A stretch of DNA of 64,000 nt from Clostridia bacterium (GCA_900770945.1 CAAGME010000033.1:35784-99783); one strand, 5' to 3'. Numbered from the stretch's first letter, positions 24,897-33,732 are shown. Numbers and translations: made by a program. Notes: a model not told the origin generated them from the letters alone.

Positions 24897-25553
24897 TTCG
24901 CGTTTTTCGTCTTTTTTTTCGCCTGTCGATTCCTCGTCTTTTTCGGGCTTTGCGCGCGCAACCTTAATAATGGTTACGATAAGCATTATAACGGCAAGCG
25001 CGAAAATAACGTTGATTATTATGTCCACGTAGTCTTTGAAAACGAGCGTCATAAGCGTTATTACGCTCCCCGCGATGAAGTTGCCGAGCGCAAGAGGAAT
25101 TATCGAATCCTTAAAGCTCAGCCCCAAAAACACGGCTATCGCCGCGCCCGTCCACACGCCGGTGAGCGGCAAAGGAACGGCAACGAATATCAAAAGCGCG
25201 GTTTTTAAAACCCTTAAAGTAGCCTCGTCGCTGACTTCTCCCGTAGCCGACTTTTTGGCAACGCTTGCCGCCTTGTCTTTTAAAACCGTTTCGAGCTTCA
25301 AAAAGAATCTGCCTACGCCGGGAATCTTTTTTAAAAGCTTAAAAACGGGGATAAGCAAAAAGAAAACGGGGATAATGACGAGCGTTGAGCCGAGGTAAGA
25401 AAAAATCGCCGACTGCCAAAGGGGTAGCCCGAGCTTTGTGCCGACGGGAATAGCTCCTTTTAATTCGATTAGCGGAAAGCACGACGAAAGGATAGTCAAC
25501 AAAATGTTGTTATCCGTAAACGTATGTAAAAATTTTTCTATCAAATCCGCCAT
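24894..25553 (-). CDS. COG2426-type membrane protein (small multidrug export family)
   Basis: A 219-residue membrane protein with about five spans. The pattern FPLIELKGAIPVGTKLGLPLW near residue 30 and VPLPLTGVWTGAA near residue 125 are hallmarks of the COG2426/Sm_multidrug_ex family, named as exporters but without firm functional proof. The tail is highly charged (Lys/Glu). ATG 25553 is preferred because AGAAAGG lies just before it; the track-length start 45 nt upstream lacks one. It is the first gene of the leftward run through queH, der, plsY and tadA, and is divergent from the TtcA-like gene. Confidence 0.8.
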   Translation of the reverse strand: MADLIEKFLHTFTDNNILLTILSSCFPLIELKGAIPVGTKLGLPLWQSAIFSYLGSTLVIIPVFFLLIPVFKLLKKIPGVGRFFLKLETVLKDKAASVAKKSATGEVSDEATLRVLKTALLIFVAVPLPLTGVWTGAAIAVFLGLSFKDSIIPLALGNFIAGSVITLMTLVFKDYVDIIINVIFALAVIMLIVTIIKVARAKPEKDEESTGEKKDEKRE

Positions 25554-25632
25554 ATGCACCTTTCTCCGATTGATTTTTTCTTCGTTTAAGTATATCATAT
25601 TTTTATAAACTTAGCAAAGGATTTTTGCCCAT

Positions 25633-26460
25633 ATGACAACACAAACCATGCTTTCGCCTTTTCGGCGCGCGATAAGCGATTTTGAAATGATAAAACGCGG
25701 CGACAAGATAGCCGTCGGGCTTTCGGGCGGAAAGGACAGTCTTGCGCTCGTAACGCTTTTTGCCGCTTTGAAAAATTTTTATTCCGAGCCTTTCGAGCTT
25801 TTCGCGGTCAATATCGATATGGGGCTTGACTACGACGAGAAAGAAAAGACGGCGTTAAAAAACTATCTTGACGAGCTGAAAGTCCCGCTATACGTCGAAA
25901 AAACCGATATCGGTAAAATTTTATTCGAAGTAAGAAAGGAAAAGAACCCTTGCAGCTTGTGTTCAAAACTCCGCCGCGGCGCGTTATGCCGCAATGCCGT
26001 TTCGCACGGAGCGACAAAAATCGCCTTAGGTCACCATGCGGACGACCTTGCCGAAACACTGTTTTTATCGCTCTTTTTCGAAGGCAGGCTTTCGACCTTT
26101 GAACCCGTCACGTTCTTAGACGATTTGAACGTTTCCTTAATACGTCCGCTTATTTACACCGAAGAAAAGAACATTCGCGCTTACGCAAAGCATTTTCCTG
26201 TTCTACACAACCCTTGCCCCGCCGATAAGCACACGAACAGACAGTATATAAAAGAACTGCTCGCTTCCGTTAAAAAAGATATCCCGTTCGCAAAATCGCG
26301 CATACTCACCGCACTTTACCACCCGGAGCGCAACCACCTTTTCGGCGAAGCTATCGAAAAACTCGTCAAAAACGGCGCGATGAGCGAAGCTGCGCCTGCA
26401 TATAAAAGGCTCAAAGGCGAAGAATGCAGGCAAAGCGAAAACACGGGCAAAAAAGAGTAG
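25633..26460 (+). CDS. TtcA-like tRNA thiolase (PP-loop ATPase)
   Basis: A 275-residue PP-loop enzyme. LSGGKDSLALV is the ATP pyrophosphatase loop, CSLCSKLRRGALC gives the CxxC of TtcA/TtuA-type enzymes that hold a 4Fe-4S cluster, and LGHHADDLAETLFL is the third core motif. TtcA thiolates C32 of tRNA. The C-terminal region has HNPCPADKHTNR, which could supply a third cluster cysteine. AAAGGA lies about 10 nt before the ATG. The substrate nucleoside is inferred from family only. Confidence 0.85.
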   Translation: MTTQTMLSPFRRAISDFEMIKRGDKIAVGLSGGKDSLALVTLFAALKNFYSEPFELFAVNIDMGLDYDEKEKTALKNYLDELKVPLYVEKTDIGKILFEVRKEKNPCSLCSKLRRGALCRNAVSHGATKIALGHHADDLAETLFLSLFFEGRLSTFEPVTFLDDLNVSLIRPLIYTEEKNIRAYAKHFPVLHNPCPADKHTNRQYIKELLASVKKDIPFAKSRILTALYHPERNHLFGEAIEKLVKNGAMSEAAPAYKRLKGEECRQSENTGKKE

Positions 26461-26537
26461 GGATTGCATTCTTCGTCGCTAAACATAATTAACAAAAAAT
26501 TTGTTTGCGTTGCACTAAAAATTTTTTTGCCCGCCTA

Positions 26538-26567
26538 TTGACAAAAACACTGTCGGCATATTACAAT
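26538..26567 (+). promoter_or_regulatory. Sigma-A promoter for gdhA
   Basis: TTGACA (26538-26543), 18-nt spacer, TACAAT (26562-26567). It starts transcription about 30 nt before the gdhA ATG at 26604, which has AAGGAG in front. Confidence 0.8.
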
Positions 26568-26603
26568 ATATATAGAATATTCAATATTGCAAGGAGATTT
26601 ATC

Positions 26604-27947
26604 ATGGACTACGTTTCCGAAGTTATCGCTCAAACAAAGCTCAAAAACCCCGACCAACCGGAATTCATGCAAACGGTTACGGAAGTATTGACTTCCATTC
26701 GCCCCGCCGTCGAAAAAAACGAGAAACTTTTAAGAAAGTACGCCGTTTTGGAGCGGCTTGTCGAGCCGGACAGAATAATTTGTTTCCGCATAGCCTGGAA
26801 GGACGATAAAGGCAAAGTAAACGTCAACAAAGGCTATCGCGTTCAGTTCAACTCGGCGATAGGTCCGTATAAAGGGGGGCTACGCTTTCACCCGTCCGTC
26901 AACCTTTCGATAATGAAGTTTTTAGCTTTCGAACAGACCTTTAAAAACAGCCTTACAACTCTCCCCATGGGTGGAGGAAAGGGCGGCTCCGACTTTGACC
27001 CGAGCGGCAAAAGCGACACGGAAATAATGAGTTTTTGCCAAGCCTTTATGACGGAACTTTACCGCCACATAGGACCGGACGTGGACGTTCCCGCCGGCGA
27101 TATCGGCGTAGGCGGCAGAGAAATCGGGTACCTCTTCGGACAGTATAAGCGCATAAGAAACGCTTACGAAAACGGCGTTCTGACAGGCAAAGGGCTTTCC
27201 TTCGGCGGTAGTCTTATCCGCCCCGAAGCCACCGGTTACGGCTCCATTTACTTTTTAAGCGAAGTGCTTGCTCACGACGGCAAAAAAATAAAAGACCTCA
27301 CGTTCGCCCTTTCGGGATTCGGCAACGTTGCCTGGGGTGCGGCAAAAAAGATAATCGAGCTTGGCGGCAAAGTCATCACCCTTTCGGGACATGACGGCAC
27401 TCTGTACTTTAAAAACGGAATGAAAAAAGATGACGTAGACTACATGCTCGTATCCCGCGCGGCGAGAGAAAGCAAGCAAGACTACGCAAAAAAGCGCGGA
27501 GCGGAATTTATCCCCGACATTAAGCCCTGGGGCAGATACGAAGCCGACGTTTATATGCCATGCGCCACGCAAAATGAAATCACTCTTGCGGAAGCCGAAA
27601 AATTCCCTAAGCTCGGCGTAAAATACGTCAACGAAGCGGCAAACATGCCAACAACCAACGAAGCAATCGAATTTTTGCAGTCAAAAGGAATAATCGTTTG
27701 CCCGGCAAAAGCAAGCAATGCGGGCGGCGTTGCGGTTTCAGGATTAGAGATGAGCCAAAACTCGGCAAGAATAGGTTGGAGCGCGGAAGAAGTAGACGAA
27801 AAACTCAAATGGATAATGAAAAACGTTTACGCACAAATAACAGCCGCCCTCGAAGAGTACGGCTTAGGCTACGACCTCGTTAAGGGCGCAAACCTTGCCG
27901 GGTTCAAAAAGGTTTCCGAAGCAATGCTTGCCGAGGGTGTTTATTAA
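26604..27947 (+). CDS. gdhA: Glutamate dehydrogenase, hexameric NADP-type
   Basis: A 447-residue enzyme interconverting 2-oxoglutarate plus ammonium and glutamate. The active-site stretch GPYKGGLRFHPSVN with the TLPMGGGKGGSDFDP catalytic Lys is intact, followed by VPAGDIGVGGREIGY and the Rossmann motif GFGNVAWGAA. The length and the PAGDIGVGGREIG signature are those of the bacterial NADP(H) biosynthetic class. Start ATG 26604 follows GCAAGGAG and the promoter; an earlier in-frame ATG lies upstream of the -35 and is rejected. Monocistronic. Confidence 0.97.
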   Translation: MDYVSEVIAQTKLKNPDQPEFMQTVTEVLTSIRPAVEKNEKLLRKYAVLERLVEPDRIICFRIAWKDDKGKVNVNKGYRVQFNSAIGPYKGGLRFHPSVNLSIMKFLAFEQTFKNSLTTLPMGGGKGGSDFDPSGKSDTEIMSFCQAFMTELYRHIGPDVDVPAGDIGVGGREIGYLFGQYKRIRNAYENGVLTGKGLSFGGSLIRPEATGYGSIYFLSEVLAHDGKKIKDLTFALSGFGNVAWGAAKKIIELGGKVITLSGHDGTLYFKNGMKKDDVDYMLVSRAARESKQDYAKKRGAEFIPDIKPWGRYEADVYMPCATQNEITLAEAEKFPKLGVKYVNEAANMPTTNEAIEFLQSKGIIVCPAKASNAGGVAVSGLEMSQNSARIGWSAEEVDEKLKWIMKNVYAQITAALEEYGLGYDLVKGANLAGFKKVSEAMLAEGVY

Positions 27948-27971
27948 GAATAAACAATAAAAGAAAGTATC

Positions 27972-28014
27972 AAAAGAGCCGTTAAGGAATTGTTCCCTAA
28001 CGGCTCTTTTTTTG
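27972..28014 (+). terminator. Intrinsic terminator after gdhA
   Basis: AAAAGAGCCGTTA-GGAA pairs with TTCC-TAACGGCTCTTTT (about 16 bp, one mismatch) around a short loop and runs into seven T's. It lies about 25 nt after the stop. Confidence 0.9.
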
Positions 28015-28030
28015 TATAAATTTTCAAATA

Positions 28031-28052
28031 AAGCCCTTCTATAAGTCGATTA
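28031..28052 (+). repeat. Dispersed 22-bp motif, copy C
   Basis: AAGCCC-T-TCTATAAGTCGATTA, between the gdhA and ppdK terminators. The 7th base is the only difference from copies A and B, and copy D is identical. Confidence 0.7.
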
Positions 28053-28081
28053 ACCGCAATTTTCAATAAATCTGACAAGCA

Positions 28082-28113
28082 AAAACAGTCGCCCTATTAA
28101 GAGTGACTGTTTT
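28082..28113 (-). terminator. Terminator after ppdK
   Basis: AAAACAGTC (28082-28090) pairs with GACTGTTTT (28105-28113), with A's and T's on the outer flanks. It sits 20 nt past the ppdK stop on the minus strand. Confidence 0.7.
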
Positions 28114-28133
28114 TAAGAAAGTAAGCTTAACGC

Positions 28134-30758
28134 TTATTTATTTCTCTTGATTGCCGATTGCGCTGCCGCTAAGCGAGCGATGGGGACGCGGTAAGGCGAG
28201 CAAGAAACGTAGTCAAGACCTAATTCGTTGCAGAATTCGATGGAGGACGGGTCGCCGCCGTGTTCGCCGCAAATGCCGCAATGGAGCGTCTTTCTTGCGC
28301 CGCGACCTAATTCGACAGCCATCTTCATGAGCTTGCCTACGCCGTTTGTGTCAAGGCGAGCGAACGGATCGGACTCGTAAATCTTATGGTCGTAATACGC
28401 GCCGAGGAACTTGCCTGCGTCGTCGCGGGAGAAACCGAACGTCATTTGCGTCAGGTCGTTGGTGCCGAAGCAGAAAAATTCTGCTTCCTTAGCTATTTCG
28501 TCGGCGGTAAGAGCAGCGCGCGGAATTTCTATCATCGTGCCGACTTCGTAGGTTATTTTCGACTTTGCCGCCGCGATTTCTTCGTCCGCTACGGCAACGA
28601 CTATATCTTTTACGAACTTAAATTCTTTTACTTCGCCTACGAGCGGAATCATGATTTCCGGCTTAATGTTCCAGTCTGGGTGACGCTGCTTGACGGCGAT
28701 TGCCGCGCGGATAACCGCTCTCGTCTGCATTTTGGCGATTTCCGGGTAGGTTACGCAAAGTCTGCATCCGCGGTGACCCATCATCGGGTTGAATTCGTGC
28801 AAGGAAGCGATTATTGCCTTGATTCTTTCAACCGATTTGCCCTGCGTTTTCGCAAGAGCTTCGATGTCGGCTTCTTCGGTCGGAACAAATTCGTGAAGGG
28901 GCGGGTCGAGGAATCTTATGGTGACGGGATTGCCTTCGAGGGCTTCGTAAAGCTTTTCGAAGTCACCCTGCTGCATCGGCAAAATTTTATCGAGCGCGGC
29001 TTCGCGTTCTTCAACCGTGTCGGAGCAAATCATTTCCCTAAACGCCGCGATTCTGCTTCCCTCAAAGAACATGTGTTCCGTGCGGCAAAGACCGATGCCT
29101 TCCGCGCCGAGTTCTCTCGCGCGTTTAGCGTCTGCGGGGGTATCCGCATTGGTGCGGACTTTAAGCGTTCTGAACTTGTCCGCCCAAGCCATAATTCTCG
29201 CAAATTCGCCCGTTACGGAAGCGGGAACGGTCGGGATAATGCCGTCGTAAATATAGCCGGTGGAGCCGTTTATAGAGATAGTGTCGCCTTCGTGATAAGT
29301 TTTGCCGCCGAGCGTAAAGACTTTGTTCTCTTCGTCCATAACGATTTCCGAACAACCGGAAACGCAGCAAGTACCCATACCGCGAGCAACGACCGCCGCG
29401 TGAGAAGTCATACCGCCGCGAACGGTAAGTATACCCTGTGCGGCTTTCATTCCTTCGATATCTTCGGGGGAAGTTTCGAGCCTTACGAGAACGACCTTTT
29501 TACCGTTTGCGTTCCACGCCTTTGCTTCTTCGGCGGAGAAAACTATCTGACCTGCGGCTGCTCCCGGGGAAGCGGCGAGTGCTTTGCCGATAGGTTCTGC
29601 TGCTTTTAATGCCTTAGCGTCGAACTGCGGGTGCAAAAGCGTGTCGAGGTTACGCGGGTCAATCATAAGCACCGCTTCTTTTTCGGTTATCATGCCTTCG
29701 TCCACAAGATCGCAAGCGATTTTGAGCGCAGCCTGAGCGGTACGCTTGCCGTTGCGGGTCTGAAGCATGTAAAGTTTTCTGTTTTCGATGGTGAATTCCA
29801 TATCCTGCATATCTTTATAGTGAGATTCGAGGATATTGCAAATCTTTTGGAACTGCTCGTATACTTCGGGCATAACCTTTGCCATTTCGGCAATCTTCTT
29901 AGGCGTACGAACGCCCGCAACGACGTCTTCGCCTTGCGCGTTCATTAAAAATTCACCCATAAGCTTCTTTTCGCCGGTAGCCGGGTCGCGGGTGAAAGCA
30001 ACGCCCGTGCCGCAATCGTCGCCCATATTGCCGAAAGCCATCATCTGAACGTTGACGGCAGTACCCCAGCTGTACGGGATATCGTTGTCGCGACGGTAGA
30101 CGTTTGCGCGGGGGTTGTCCCAGCTTCTGAATACCGCTTTAATCGCGCCCATAAGCTGTTCCTTGGGATCCGACGGGAATTTTGCGCCGATTTTTTCTTC
30201 GTATTCGGCTTTAAACTCGGAAGCGAGTTCCTTAAGGTCGTCCGCGGTAAGTTCAACGTCCTGCGTAACGCCCTTTTCCTTTTTCATTTTATCGATGAGT
30301 TGTTCGAAGTATTTTTTACCGACTTCCATAACTACGTCGGAATACATCTGAATGAATCTTCTGTAGCAGTCCCACGCCCAACGCGGGTTGCCGGATTTTT
30401 TGGCAAGCACTTCTACGACGTCATCGTTGATACCGAGGTTCAGAATGGTATCCATCATGCCGGGCATGGAAGCTCTTGCGCCGCTACGGACGGAAACGAG
30501 CAACGGGTTTTCTTTGTCCCCGAATTTTTTGCCGCTCATTTTTTCGAGCTTGTCCACGTACTCCATAATCTGGGCTTGTATTTCCGGATTGATAACTTTG
30601 CCGTCTTCGTAGTACTGTGTGCAGGCTTCGGTAGTGATGGTAAAGCCCTGCGGCACGGGAAGACCGAGATTTGTCATTTCCGCAAGGTTCGCGCCCTTGC
30701 CGCCGAGAAGCTCGCGCATTTTGCCGTTACCTTCGGTAAATAAGTAAATGTACTTCAT
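28134..30758 (-). CDS. ppdK: Pyruvate, phosphate dikinase
   Basis: An 874-residue enzyme interconverting pyruvate + ATP + Pi and PEP + AMP + PPi. N-terminal ATP-grasp domain (GGKGANLAEMTNLGLPVPQGFTI), central phosphohistidine domain GGMTSHAAVVARGMGTCCVSG with the catalytic His, and C-terminal TIM barrel with FGTNDLTQMTFGFSRDD and GICGEHGGDP. Length fits bacterial PPDK. ATG 30758 follows AGGAGG exactly; eight additional in-frame residues upstream are excluded. A consensus promoter and a terminator-like hairpin precede it. Divergently placed pyk supplies the opposite arm of the PEP-pyruvate node, common in anaerobes that save ATP through pyrophosphate. Confidence 0.98.
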   Translation of the reverse strand: MKYIYLFTEGNGKMRELLGGKGANLAEMTNLGLPVPQGFTITTEACTQYYEDGKVINPEIQAQIMEYVDKLEKMSGKKFGDKENPLLVSVRSGARASMPGMMDTILNLGINDDVVEVLAKKSGNPRWAWDCYRRFIQMYSDVVMEVGKKYFEQLIDKMKKEKGVTQDVELTADDLKELASEFKAEYEEKIGAKFPSDPKEQLMGAIKAVFRSWDNPRANVYRRDNDIPYSWGTAVNVQMMAFGNMGDDCGTGVAFTRDPATGEKKLMGEFLMNAQGEDVVAGVRTPKKIAEMAKVMPEVYEQFQKICNILESHYKDMQDMEFTIENRKLYMLQTRNGKRTAQAALKIACDLVDEGMITEKEAVLMIDPRNLDTLLHPQFDAKALKAAEPIGKALAASPGAAAGQIVFSAEEAKAWNANGKKVVLVRLETSPEDIEGMKAAQGILTVRGGMTSHAAVVARGMGTCCVSGCSEIVMDEENKVFTLGGKTYHEGDTISINGSTGYIYDGIIPTVPASVTGEFARIMAWADKFRTLKVRTNADTPADAKRARELGAEGIGLCRTEHMFFEGSRIAAFREMICSDTVEEREAALDKILPMQQGDFEKLYEALEGNPVTIRFLDPPLHEFVPTEEADIEALAKTQGKSVERIKAIIASLHEFNPMMGHRGCRLCVTYPEIAKMQTRAVIRAAIAVKQRHPDWNIKPEIMIPLVGEVKEFKFVKDIVVAVADEEIAAAKSKITYEVGTMIEIPRAALTADEIAKEAEFFCFGTNDLTQMTFGFSRDDAGKFLGAYYDHKIYESDPFARLDTNGVGKLMKMAVELGRGARKTLHCGICGEHGGDPSSIEFCNELGLDYVSCSPYRVPIARLAAAQSAIKRNK

Positions 30759-30800
30759 TGAAACCTCCTGAAATGTTTTCAATTACTTTTTTTATAAGTT

Positions 30801-30843
30801 AAAAAACCGACGAGCGCAAGCAATCCTTCTTGCGCCGCCTCGG
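30801..30843 (-). promoter_or_regulatory. Terminator-like hairpin in the ppdK leader (possible attenuator)
   Basis: On the minus strand a GC-rich stem (ACCGA-GCG-GCGCAAG with CTTGCGC-CG-CGGT, small bulges) is followed immediately by TTTTTT. It begins only about 10 nt after the predicted transcript start and ends about 43 nt before the ppdK ATG. As an intrinsic terminator it would stop transcription before ppdK; alternatively it stabilises the 5' end. Confidence 0.55.
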
Positions 30844-30860
30844 TGTTCTCACCATAAACA

Positions 30861-30889
30861 ATTATATAGTAATTTTTTGCTACTGTCAA
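30861..30889 (-). promoter_or_regulatory. Perfect consensus promoter for ppdK
   Basis: On the minus strand TTGACA (30889-30884), 17-nt spacer, TATAAT (30866-30861). Confidence 0.85.
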
Positions 30890-31044
30890 TAGGATAAGCC
30901 GAAAATTTCGTTAAAGAAAGCAAAATTGCCTAATTTTTACGGTTAAACTGTACAAAGCCCGTCTCTATGAATGCAAGGCAAAAAAAATTACGAAAATTTT
31001 ACGTTTGAAAAGCAAAAAATACTTGTCGGCGCATATTAAGCCGC

Positions 31045-31074
31045 TTGACAATATCCCTCTTTTGGTGTTACAAT
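31045..31074 (+). promoter_or_regulatory. Promoter of a short transcript upstream of pyk
   Basis: TTGACA (31045-31050), 18-nt spacer, TACAAT (31069-31074). Transcription would begin near 31081. Confidence 0.75.
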
Positions 31075-31080
31075 TAACGC

Positions 31081-31210
31081 ACCGAATAAATGGTGGAGTC
31101 TGTCATACGGTTTTTATGCCGTATTTACTCGGTGAAAAGATAAAAACGTTTTTATTTAAGGATTTTTTTATGCTTTTTACAGTCGCCTTTCGGGCGATTG
31201 TTTTTTTACC
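31081..31210 (+). ncRNA. Candidate structured leader or small RNA
   Basis: Between the promoter at 31045 and a terminator hairpin at 31184-31209 lies about 130 nt with clear structure. CACCGA-TAAAT pairs with ATTTA-TCGGTG (one mismatch), enclosing ATACGG/CCGTAT. Then AAGGA precedes a 16-codon frame (MLFTVAFRAIVFLPFG, 31170-31220) that spans the terminator hairpin TCGCC/GGCGA plus T run. This could be an independent small RNA, or the leader of pyk with leader-peptide attenuation before the repeat element inserted downstream. No known riboswitch consensus was recognised. Confidence 0.5.
31184..31209 (+). terminator. Terminator of the short transcript
   Basis: TCGCC-TTTCG-GGCGA followed by TTGTTTTTTT. 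It lies just before the repeat element begins at 31218. Confidence 0.7.
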
Positions 31211-31217
31211 TTTCGGT

Positions 31218-31443
31218 TAGGGCTTTCATTCCTTATCCCTAATTACCTAAAAGGCGGCTTTTTTGCTCTTTCCCGCGACCGCTCGGGCGCAGTACGGCAA
31301 GTACAGCATCCCTCACGCTCGCAAAAAATCATCAAAAAATACGCTCTTTTAGGTGCTTCGCATTTTGGCGGATAAAATCTTGGAGAACAATGCCAACCGA
31401 TTAGTTCCGCCAAAATAATTATTGATAAAGAATTCAATCCCTA
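31218..31443. repeat. Interspersed repeat element, short copy (226 bp, inverted)
   Basis: Reverse-oriented internally deleted copy of the 9832-10325 element. Both termini match (TAGGGCTTTCATT... and ...GAATTCAATCCCTA), the left-arm segment (TTATCAATAATTATTTTGGC reversed) and the GCCCGAGCGGTCGCG arm are conserved, while about 270 bp of the interior are missing. It separates the candidate leader RNA from pyk. Confidence 0.8.
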
Positions 31444-31503
31444 TGCAATTAGATATTATGAGATAAAAGGGAAAAGATAGATTATAAATTAAGGAAGGTT
31501 GTT

Positions 31504-32913
31504 ATGAGAAAAACTAAAATCATCTGCACGATAGGTCCGGCGTGTTCGGACGAAAAAACACTCGAAAAAATGTGCCTTGCCGGCATGAACGTTGCGCGGC
31601 TCAACTTCTCGCACGAAACGCACGAAGTCCACTTAAAACGCATACAACTCATAAAAAAGGTACGCGAAAAATTAGGTTTGCCGATAGCCATACTTTTAGA
31701 TACCAAAGGTCCGGAATTTCGCACGGGTACTTACGAAAACGGCAAGATAGAATTGAAAAAGGGCGACAAATTCACGCTCACCGTGAGAGACGTCGTCGGC
31801 AACGAAAACATTGTTTCCGTTTCATATAAAAATCTTAACAAAGAGCTTTTCACGGGAGACAGAGTGCTTATAAACAACGGGCTTGTCGAACTCGAAGTCG
31901 AAAAAGTCGACGGAGAGGACATTTTTTGCACCGTAAAAACGGGCGGAACGCTTTCAAACAGAAAGAGTATGAGTTTCCCCGGCAAAACGCTCAAAAACGT
32001 GTATTTGAGCGAGCAGGACAAAGCCGACCTTTTGTTCGGACTCGAACACGGAATAGACTTTGTGGCTCTTTCTTTCGTTTCTTCTAAAAAGGACGTGGAA
32101 GAAGTTTCTTCGTTTTTAGCCGAGCACGGGCATACGGACGTTGATTTTATCGCAAAGATTGAAAACGCCGCAGGTGTTGACAACATAGAAGAAATTTGCA
32201 GCGTTTGCGACGGAATTATGGTTGCGCGCGGAGACCTCGGCGTGGAAGTTCCTTACGAAACGCTCCCGGCGATACAGAAAAAACTTATCACAAAATGCCG
32301 CTTTTTAGGCAAACGCGTAATCACCGCAACCGAGATGTTAGAGACGATGATTCACAACGCGCGCCCGACGAGAGCGGAAATTTCCGACGTGGCGAACGCC
32401 GTTTACGACGGTTCGAGCGCGATTATGCTTTCGGGAGAAACGGCTATGGGCGATTACCCCGTTCAATCGGTCGAAGCGATGGCAAAAATCGCCGAATACA
32501 CCGAAAACAATATTCATTACGAAAAGCGTTTTCATTCCTGCAACTTCGAGATTAAAAACCTTAACGACGCAATCTCGCATGCGACCTGCGGCATGGCTCT
32601 CGATATCGGCGCGAAAGCAATCGTCGCTTGCACGCTTTCCGGCAGAACGGCAAGAATGATTTCGCGCTTCCGTTGCCCCGTAAGCATTATCGGCTTAACC
32701 GACAACGAGGAAACCTGGCGCCGCCTTGCCCTTTCCTGGGGAGTAACGCCCAAACTTTGCAAAAAATACGAGCTTACCGAACAACTTTTCGAAGAAGCGG
32801 CTAAGATCGCGAAATCTACTTTAAACCTTAAAAAGGACGACAGAATAGTCATTACGGCAGGCGTTGCCGGCATGACGGGACTAACGAACACGATAAAGGT
32901 TGAAACGGTATAA
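31504..32913 (+). CDS. pyk: Pyruvate kinase
   Basis: A 469-residue enzyme converting PEP and ADP to pyruvate and ATP. Signatures: MRKTKIICTIGPAC, MNVARLNFSHE, LLDTKGPEFRTG, FIAKIENAAGVDNI with the catalytic Lys, MVARGDLGVEVP and the ATEMLETMI-NARPTRAE motif with SSAIMLSGETAMGDYP. It lacks the extra C-terminal PEP-utiliser-like domain found in Bacillus pyruvate kinase. AAGGAAGG precedes ATG 31504. Its immediate upstream region is the repeat element, so expression may depend on a promoter in 31444-31490, which is AT-rich but without a clear consensus. Confidence 0.98.
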   Translation: MRKTKIICTIGPACSDEKTLEKMCLAGMNVARLNFSHETHEVHLKRIQLIKKVREKLGLPIAILLDTKGPEFRTGTYENGKIELKKGDKFTLTVRDVVGNENIVSVSYKNLNKELFTGDRVLINNGLVELEVEKVDGEDIFCTVKTGGTLSNRKSMSFPGKTLKNVYLSEQDKADLLFGLEHGIDFVALSFVSSKKDVEEVSSFLAEHGHTDVDFIAKIENAAGVDNIEEICSVCDGIMVARGDLGVEVPYETLPAIQKKLITKCRFLGKRVITATEMLETMIHNARPTRAEISDVANAVYDGSSAIMLSGETAMGDYPVQSVEAMAKIAEYTENNIHYEKRFHSCNFEIKNLNDAISHATCGMALDIGAKAIVACTLSGRTARMISRFRCPVSIIGLTDNEETWRRLALSWGVTPKLCKKYELTEQLFEEAAKIAKSTLNLKKDDRIVITAGVAGMTGLTNTIKVETV

Positions 32914-32944
32914 GAGCTACCGAAAATGTTTAAGCATAAAAAAA

Positions 32945-32974
32945 CGCGCCGCGGAAAATTCCGCGGCGTTTTTG
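32945..32974 (+). terminator. Terminator after pyk
   Basis: CGCCGCGGAA (32947-32956) pairs perfectly with TTCCGCGGCG (32959-32968), flanked by A's and TTTTTG. Confidence 0.9.
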
Positions 32975-32989
32975 TTGCAACGTAAAAGA

Positions 32990-33021
32990 GTAACGGATTA
33001 TAACCGAACTTCCTCCGTTAC
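32990..33021 (-). terminator. Hairpin downstream of the coiled-coil gene
   Basis: GTAACGGA (32990-32997) pairs with TCCGTTAC (33014-33021). On the minus strand it is followed by TCTTTTA. It could end the transcript of the gene at 33218-33724, though about 200 nt intervene; that stretch (33022-33217) shows no convincing gene or RNA. Confidence 0.45.
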
Positions 33022-33217
33022 CGCAAAAGCGCAAGTTTTTTTCGCCGATACAAAGTAAATGTCTGTTTTATAAATTCCTTGACGTTGAACGTAAACTCAT
33101 AATAAATAACGAAAGGATAATAAAGCGCAAACTTTGACAAAGAACATCGCTTTTAACAAAATTTAATTCTCAAAATAAAAGTTCTTGTCGGCGAACGGAA
33201 AAACGCGATTAACGCGC

Positions 33218-33724
33218 TTATAGCTCGACTTCTAAGGTCTTGGTATTGTTTACCAGGTCCAAAGCGTTTTGTGCCGCGGCAAGAGCCTCGGCAACCTTTT
33301 CGTATTCTATGTTGACGTCCTTCAAGTCGTAATTTAAGTACCTGTAATCTATCACGGAGGATGTTCTGCCCGAATAAGCTTCGCGCGTTTTCGCAAGCTT
33401 ATCCTTCATTTCCGCAAGGCAATCCTTACGGTAAGAAAGTTGCGGAATGTAAACGAGCATTTCGTCAATCGTCATATCGAATCCGTCCACGACCGTCGTG
33501 CAGTTGAACATGTTGAGCGCGTGTTTTAACTTGCGGATTTTCTCTTCTACTTCGTTAATTTCTGCCTGCGTGGCGCAAAAATCGTATTCGGGGCGCACGT
33601 CCTCGATATTTTCGCCTACCGCGGCGATGAACTCTTTCGCCCGTCCTTGTTTAGAAAAAAGCGATTGTCTTTCTTCATTGAGTTTTTTTAGCGTTTTTGC
33701 CGCCTGCGCGGATGTCATTATCAT
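33218..33724 (-). CDS. Helical DIP1984/DUF6847-like protein
   Basis: A 168-residue cytoplasmic protein, nearly all helix. Residues 10-85 and 120-165 have coiled-coil character. A central segment, HALNMFNCTTVVDGFDMTI followed by DEMLVYIPQL, and the end region with DYRYLNYDLKDVNIEYEKV, resemble the DIP1984/DUF6847 (septicolysin-like) family, in which TRxxG-T-LTEAL occurs at the same place. The function of that family is unclear. The ribosome site AAGAGGTG is built from the second unit of a 19-bp tandem duplication upstream. It follows the zinc-ribbon membrane protein gene, probably in one operon. Confidence 0.6.
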   Translation of the reverse strand: MIMTSAQAAKTLKKLNEERQSLFSKQGRAKEFIAAVGENIEDVRPEYDFCATQAEINEVEEKIRKLKHALNMFNCTTVVDGFDMTIDEMLVYIPQLSYRKDCLAEMKDKLAKTREAYSGRTSSVIDYRYLNYDLKDVNIEYEKVAEALAAAQNALDLVNNTKTLEVEL

Positions 33725-33732
33725 TTTTTCAC

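Noticed and set aside
28386..29609. Plus-strand frame of 407 codons opposite ppdK
   Set aside because: It is antisense to a full-length, well-conserved PPDK and has an Arg/Phe/His-rich composition typical of shadow frames.
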